Positions 62,352-64,000 of a stretch of 64,000 nucleotides of DNA are shown here, one piece after another. The notes under the pieces were generated by a model. That model was not told where the DNA came from. It searched no databases and was given only the letters and a program-made list of their open reading frames with translations. The translations under genes and the position numbers were made by a program. Source of the stretch: Desulfobacterales bacterium (GTDB lineage Bacteria > Desulfobacterota > Desulfobacteria > Desulfobacterales > JAEINQ01); the NCBI GenBank assembly GCA_016342285.1, contig JAEINQ010000030.1, positions 1 to 64,000 on the forward strand. The letters run 5' to 3'. Position 1 is the first letter of the stretch. Each line of letters opens with the position of its first letter.

Positions 62352-64000
62352 ATGACCGTCGACCGGATCAACGAAGAGAATCGACCGCTGTATAACAGCC
62401 GGGTCATAAAAATCTGCTTGGAGTGTCTGATTGATCGCCATCCACAGATCGATTCCCATGGGGTCTTGGTTGCGTCCGGCATCACGCCCCAGGAAATTGA
62501 AGATCCCGCCCACTGGTTCAGCCAGCGACAGGCCGATGCCTTCATCGACGCGGTGATGGAAAAAACCGACGACCCGAACTTTCCCCGGGAGGCCGGAAGA
62601 CACTACGCCAAAACCGTCAGTCTCGGCCCCATGAAGCAATATGCCCTCGGCCTGCTCAACATGGGCCTGGTCTTCAGGGCCATCAGCCGAATGTACGCCA
62701 TCTTCAGCCGCGGAGCGGTTTTGCGTTTTAGGAAACTCGGGGCAACACAGGTTGAAATCGTATCGACACCGGCAGACGGCGTGGACGAAAAAGCGTATCA
62801 ATGTGACAACCGGATCGGAATCTTTGAGGCCGTGGGCCAGATTTTCCGCAACCGCTTCAACACGGTGGACCACCCCGAGTGCCGGTACCGGGGGGATGCC
62901 GTCTGCCGGTATATCATTTCATGGGAACGATCAGGTCTCCAGCGCTTGCAGCACGCCCGGAACCTGAGCCTACCCGTTTTCCTCCTGACAGCCGCCATCG
63001 CCTTTCCGTTGCTGCCGCGCGAGGCCTGGACCGTATTGTTTTTGACCCTTCTGGGCGTAACCGCCAGCCTCTTCTACGCCATTGAACGGATCACCAATCG
63101 CAAACTCACCGGGATCATCACCCAGCAGGGGGCCATGGCCGAAGGGGTCATGGAAAATGACCGGCTGCACTACAGCAGCGCTGTTTTGTTCAAAAATCTC
63201 GGGCAGGTCGTTTCCACGGTTTGTGAAACGGATCGACTGATTGATGAGATTTCCGCTGTAATGGCCGGACAGCTCCCCTTTGACCGCGGCGCCTTCATGA
63301 TCGCCAACCGTGAAGGGACCCGGTTAATCTTTCGCGGTGGATACGGATTCACGGAAGATCAAGAGCGGCTGATGGCGTCGCTCCCCATTCCCGTTGATAC
63401 CCCAGCAACAAACGATCTGATTGTTAAGGTGTTTCATTCCCGGAAGCCGATCCTTTCGGAAAGCGCTGAAGGCCTTAAAGACCAAATCTCCGCGGAAAAC
63501 CTGAAGAGCGTCTTGAACGTTGGGAATCGTTCGCTGAACGCGGTACCGATCGTTTACGAGGACCAGTCCCTCGGCGTACTGATTGTGGACAACCACCTGA
63601 GCACGCCCATGCCCCAGAGCGATGTGAGTATCCTGATGGCCATCGCCTCCCAGACGGCCGTGGGCATCATCAACGCCCGATCCTATCAACAGCTCAGGGA
63701 AAACGAGGCGAGATACCGCCTGCTGGCAGACAACGTGTCGGATATCATCTGGATTTTGGATCTGGCATCCCGGAAATTTACTTATGTGAGTCCGTCCGTT
63801 GACGCCATCCTGGACTACACTCCCGAAGAGACCATGGCACTGAGCCTGGCGCAAATCCTGCCGTCTGAGTCCGCGGTGAAAGTCGAAAAGGCCATGGCAA
63901 CGGAATTGGGGAAGGAAAGAGAGGCGGACGCAGACCCTCACCGGACAAGAACCATAGCGGCCGAAAACATCCGCAAAGACGGCACGACCATCTGGACCGA
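62352..64000 (+). CDS. Sensor protein with V4R-like, transmembrane, GAF and PAS domains, cut by the window end
   Basis: A frame from ATG 62352 is open for 549 codons to the end of the window. Residues about 15-195 resemble the V4R/heme-NO-binding-associated sensor of bacterial PAS proteins, ending in HPECRYRGDAVCRYIISWE. Two hydrophobic helices follow (LSLPVFLLTAAIAFPLL and TVLFLTLLGVTASLFYAIE), then a GAF domain at about 290-440 (DRLIDEISAVMAGQLPFDRGAFMI to VLIVDNHLS) and the start of a PAS domain (YRLLADNVSDIIWILDLASRKFTYVSPS). Nearby paralogues suggest a histidine kinase beyond the window. The antisense frames in this region are shadows. No strong ribosome site (GAGAAAAAC). Confidence 0.8.
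   Translation, partial: MTVDRINEENRPLYNSRVIKICLECLIDRHPQIDSHGVLVASGITPQEIEDPAHWFSQRQADAFIDAVMEKTDDPNFPREAGRHYAKTVSLGPMKQYALGLLNMGLVFRAISRMYAIFSRGAVLRFRKLGATQVEIVSTPADGVDEKAYQCDNRIGIFEAVGQIFRNRFNTVDHPECRYRGDAVCRYIISWERSGLQRLQHARNLSLPVFLLTAAIAFPLLPREAWTVLFLTLLGVTASLFYAIERITNRKLTGIITQQGAMAEGVMENDRLHYSSAVLFKNLGQVVSTVCETDRLIDEISAVMAGQLPFDRGAFMIANREGTRLIFRGGYGFTEDQERLMASLPIPVDTPATNDLIVKVFHSRKPILSESAEGLKDQISAENLKSVLNVGNRSLNAVPIVYEDQSLGVLIVDNHLSTPMPQSDVSILMAIASQTAVGIINARSYQQLRENEARYRLLADNVSDIIWILDLASRKFTYVSPSVDAILDYTPEETMALSLAQILPSESAVKVEKAMATELGKEREADADPHRTRTIAAENIRKDGTTIWT

Noticed and set aside
1..64000. tRNA, rRNA, prophage and defence-system genes
   Set aside because: I looked for T-loop words, rRNA-like stretches, phage structural genes and known defence motifs and saw none that could be supported.

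Overview
The window is GC-rich chromosomal DNA from a strictly anaerobic bacterium, most likely a sulfate-reducing member of the Desulfobacterota (Desulfobacteraceae or Desulfosarcinaceae type). This is inferred from the gene content, not from a marker gene. The content includes a glycyl radical enzyme with its activase, MinD-type ATPases carrying ferredoxin domains beside NifX-like proteins, an EFR1-type flavodoxin-ferredoxin, rubrerythrin, a LUD-domain protein, a TauE-type exporter and many PAS-rich hybrid histidine kinases. I found no rRNA, tRNA, CRISPR array, prophage or complete transposon.

Layout. 1-1000: the end of an insertion-sequence-like element cuts off an AAA/DUF4143 ATPase gene. 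1.2-10.0 kb: a glycyl-radical locus with a PLP-enzyme/peroxiredoxin fusion, an APC permease, the radical SAM activase and the glycyl radical enzyme on the minus strand. Divergent from these are a FadR-type GntR regulator and an M14 carboxypeptidase-like lipoprotein. Two matching GGTATTACC-core palindromes sit at the two divergent promoters. 10.0-13.9 kb: a receiver-like protein, an FmdB zinc ribbon, two NifX-like proteins and two MinD/ferredoxin ATPases, all minus strand. 14.6-17.7 kb: rhodanese, TauE exporter, EFR1 protein, an rsgA remnant and rubrerythrin. 18-22.4 kb: two PAS proteins, each preceded by a copy of a 204-bp repeat. 22.6-27.3 kb: housekeeping metabolism (acyl-ACP thioesterase, gamma carbonic anhydrase, phosphofructokinase, plant-type hydroxypyruvate reductase) and a candidate small RNA.

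27.4-45.7 kb is a sensory island. It has four hybrid kinases, three substrate-binding proteins without any permease or ATPase, a Cache chemoreceptor, and a MazG-like/ferredoxin pair. The binding proteins lie directly next to kinases or the chemoreceptor, so they probably serve sensing rather than uptake. 46-48.5 kb: a small c-type cytochrome lipoprotein and the aromatic pair aroF-pheA. 48.9-53.8 kb: a Cache hybrid kinase and an unusual REC-PAS-pseudoreceiver protein. 53.8-60 kb: a LUD protein, an ABM monooxygenase, and a lipoprotein plus two membrane proteins (DUF5058-like) downstream of an M20 peptidase and a diguanylate cyclase. 60.2-64 kb: a protein kinase/formylglycine-generating-enzyme-like fusion and the first 549 codons of another sensor kinase that runs off the window.

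The intergenic DNA is unusually rich in repeats: palindromes with 7-9 bp periodic arms, a four-copy dispersed element, a MITE-like element with 26-bp inverted ends, a decayed partial copy of the mazG-like gene, and a pair of 13-bp hairpins whose loops are complementary to each other (about 52.1 kb). The strongest candidates for something undescribed are the glycyl-radical locus with its fused PLP/peroxiredoxin enzyme, the binding-protein/kinase pairs, and the double-hairpin element.
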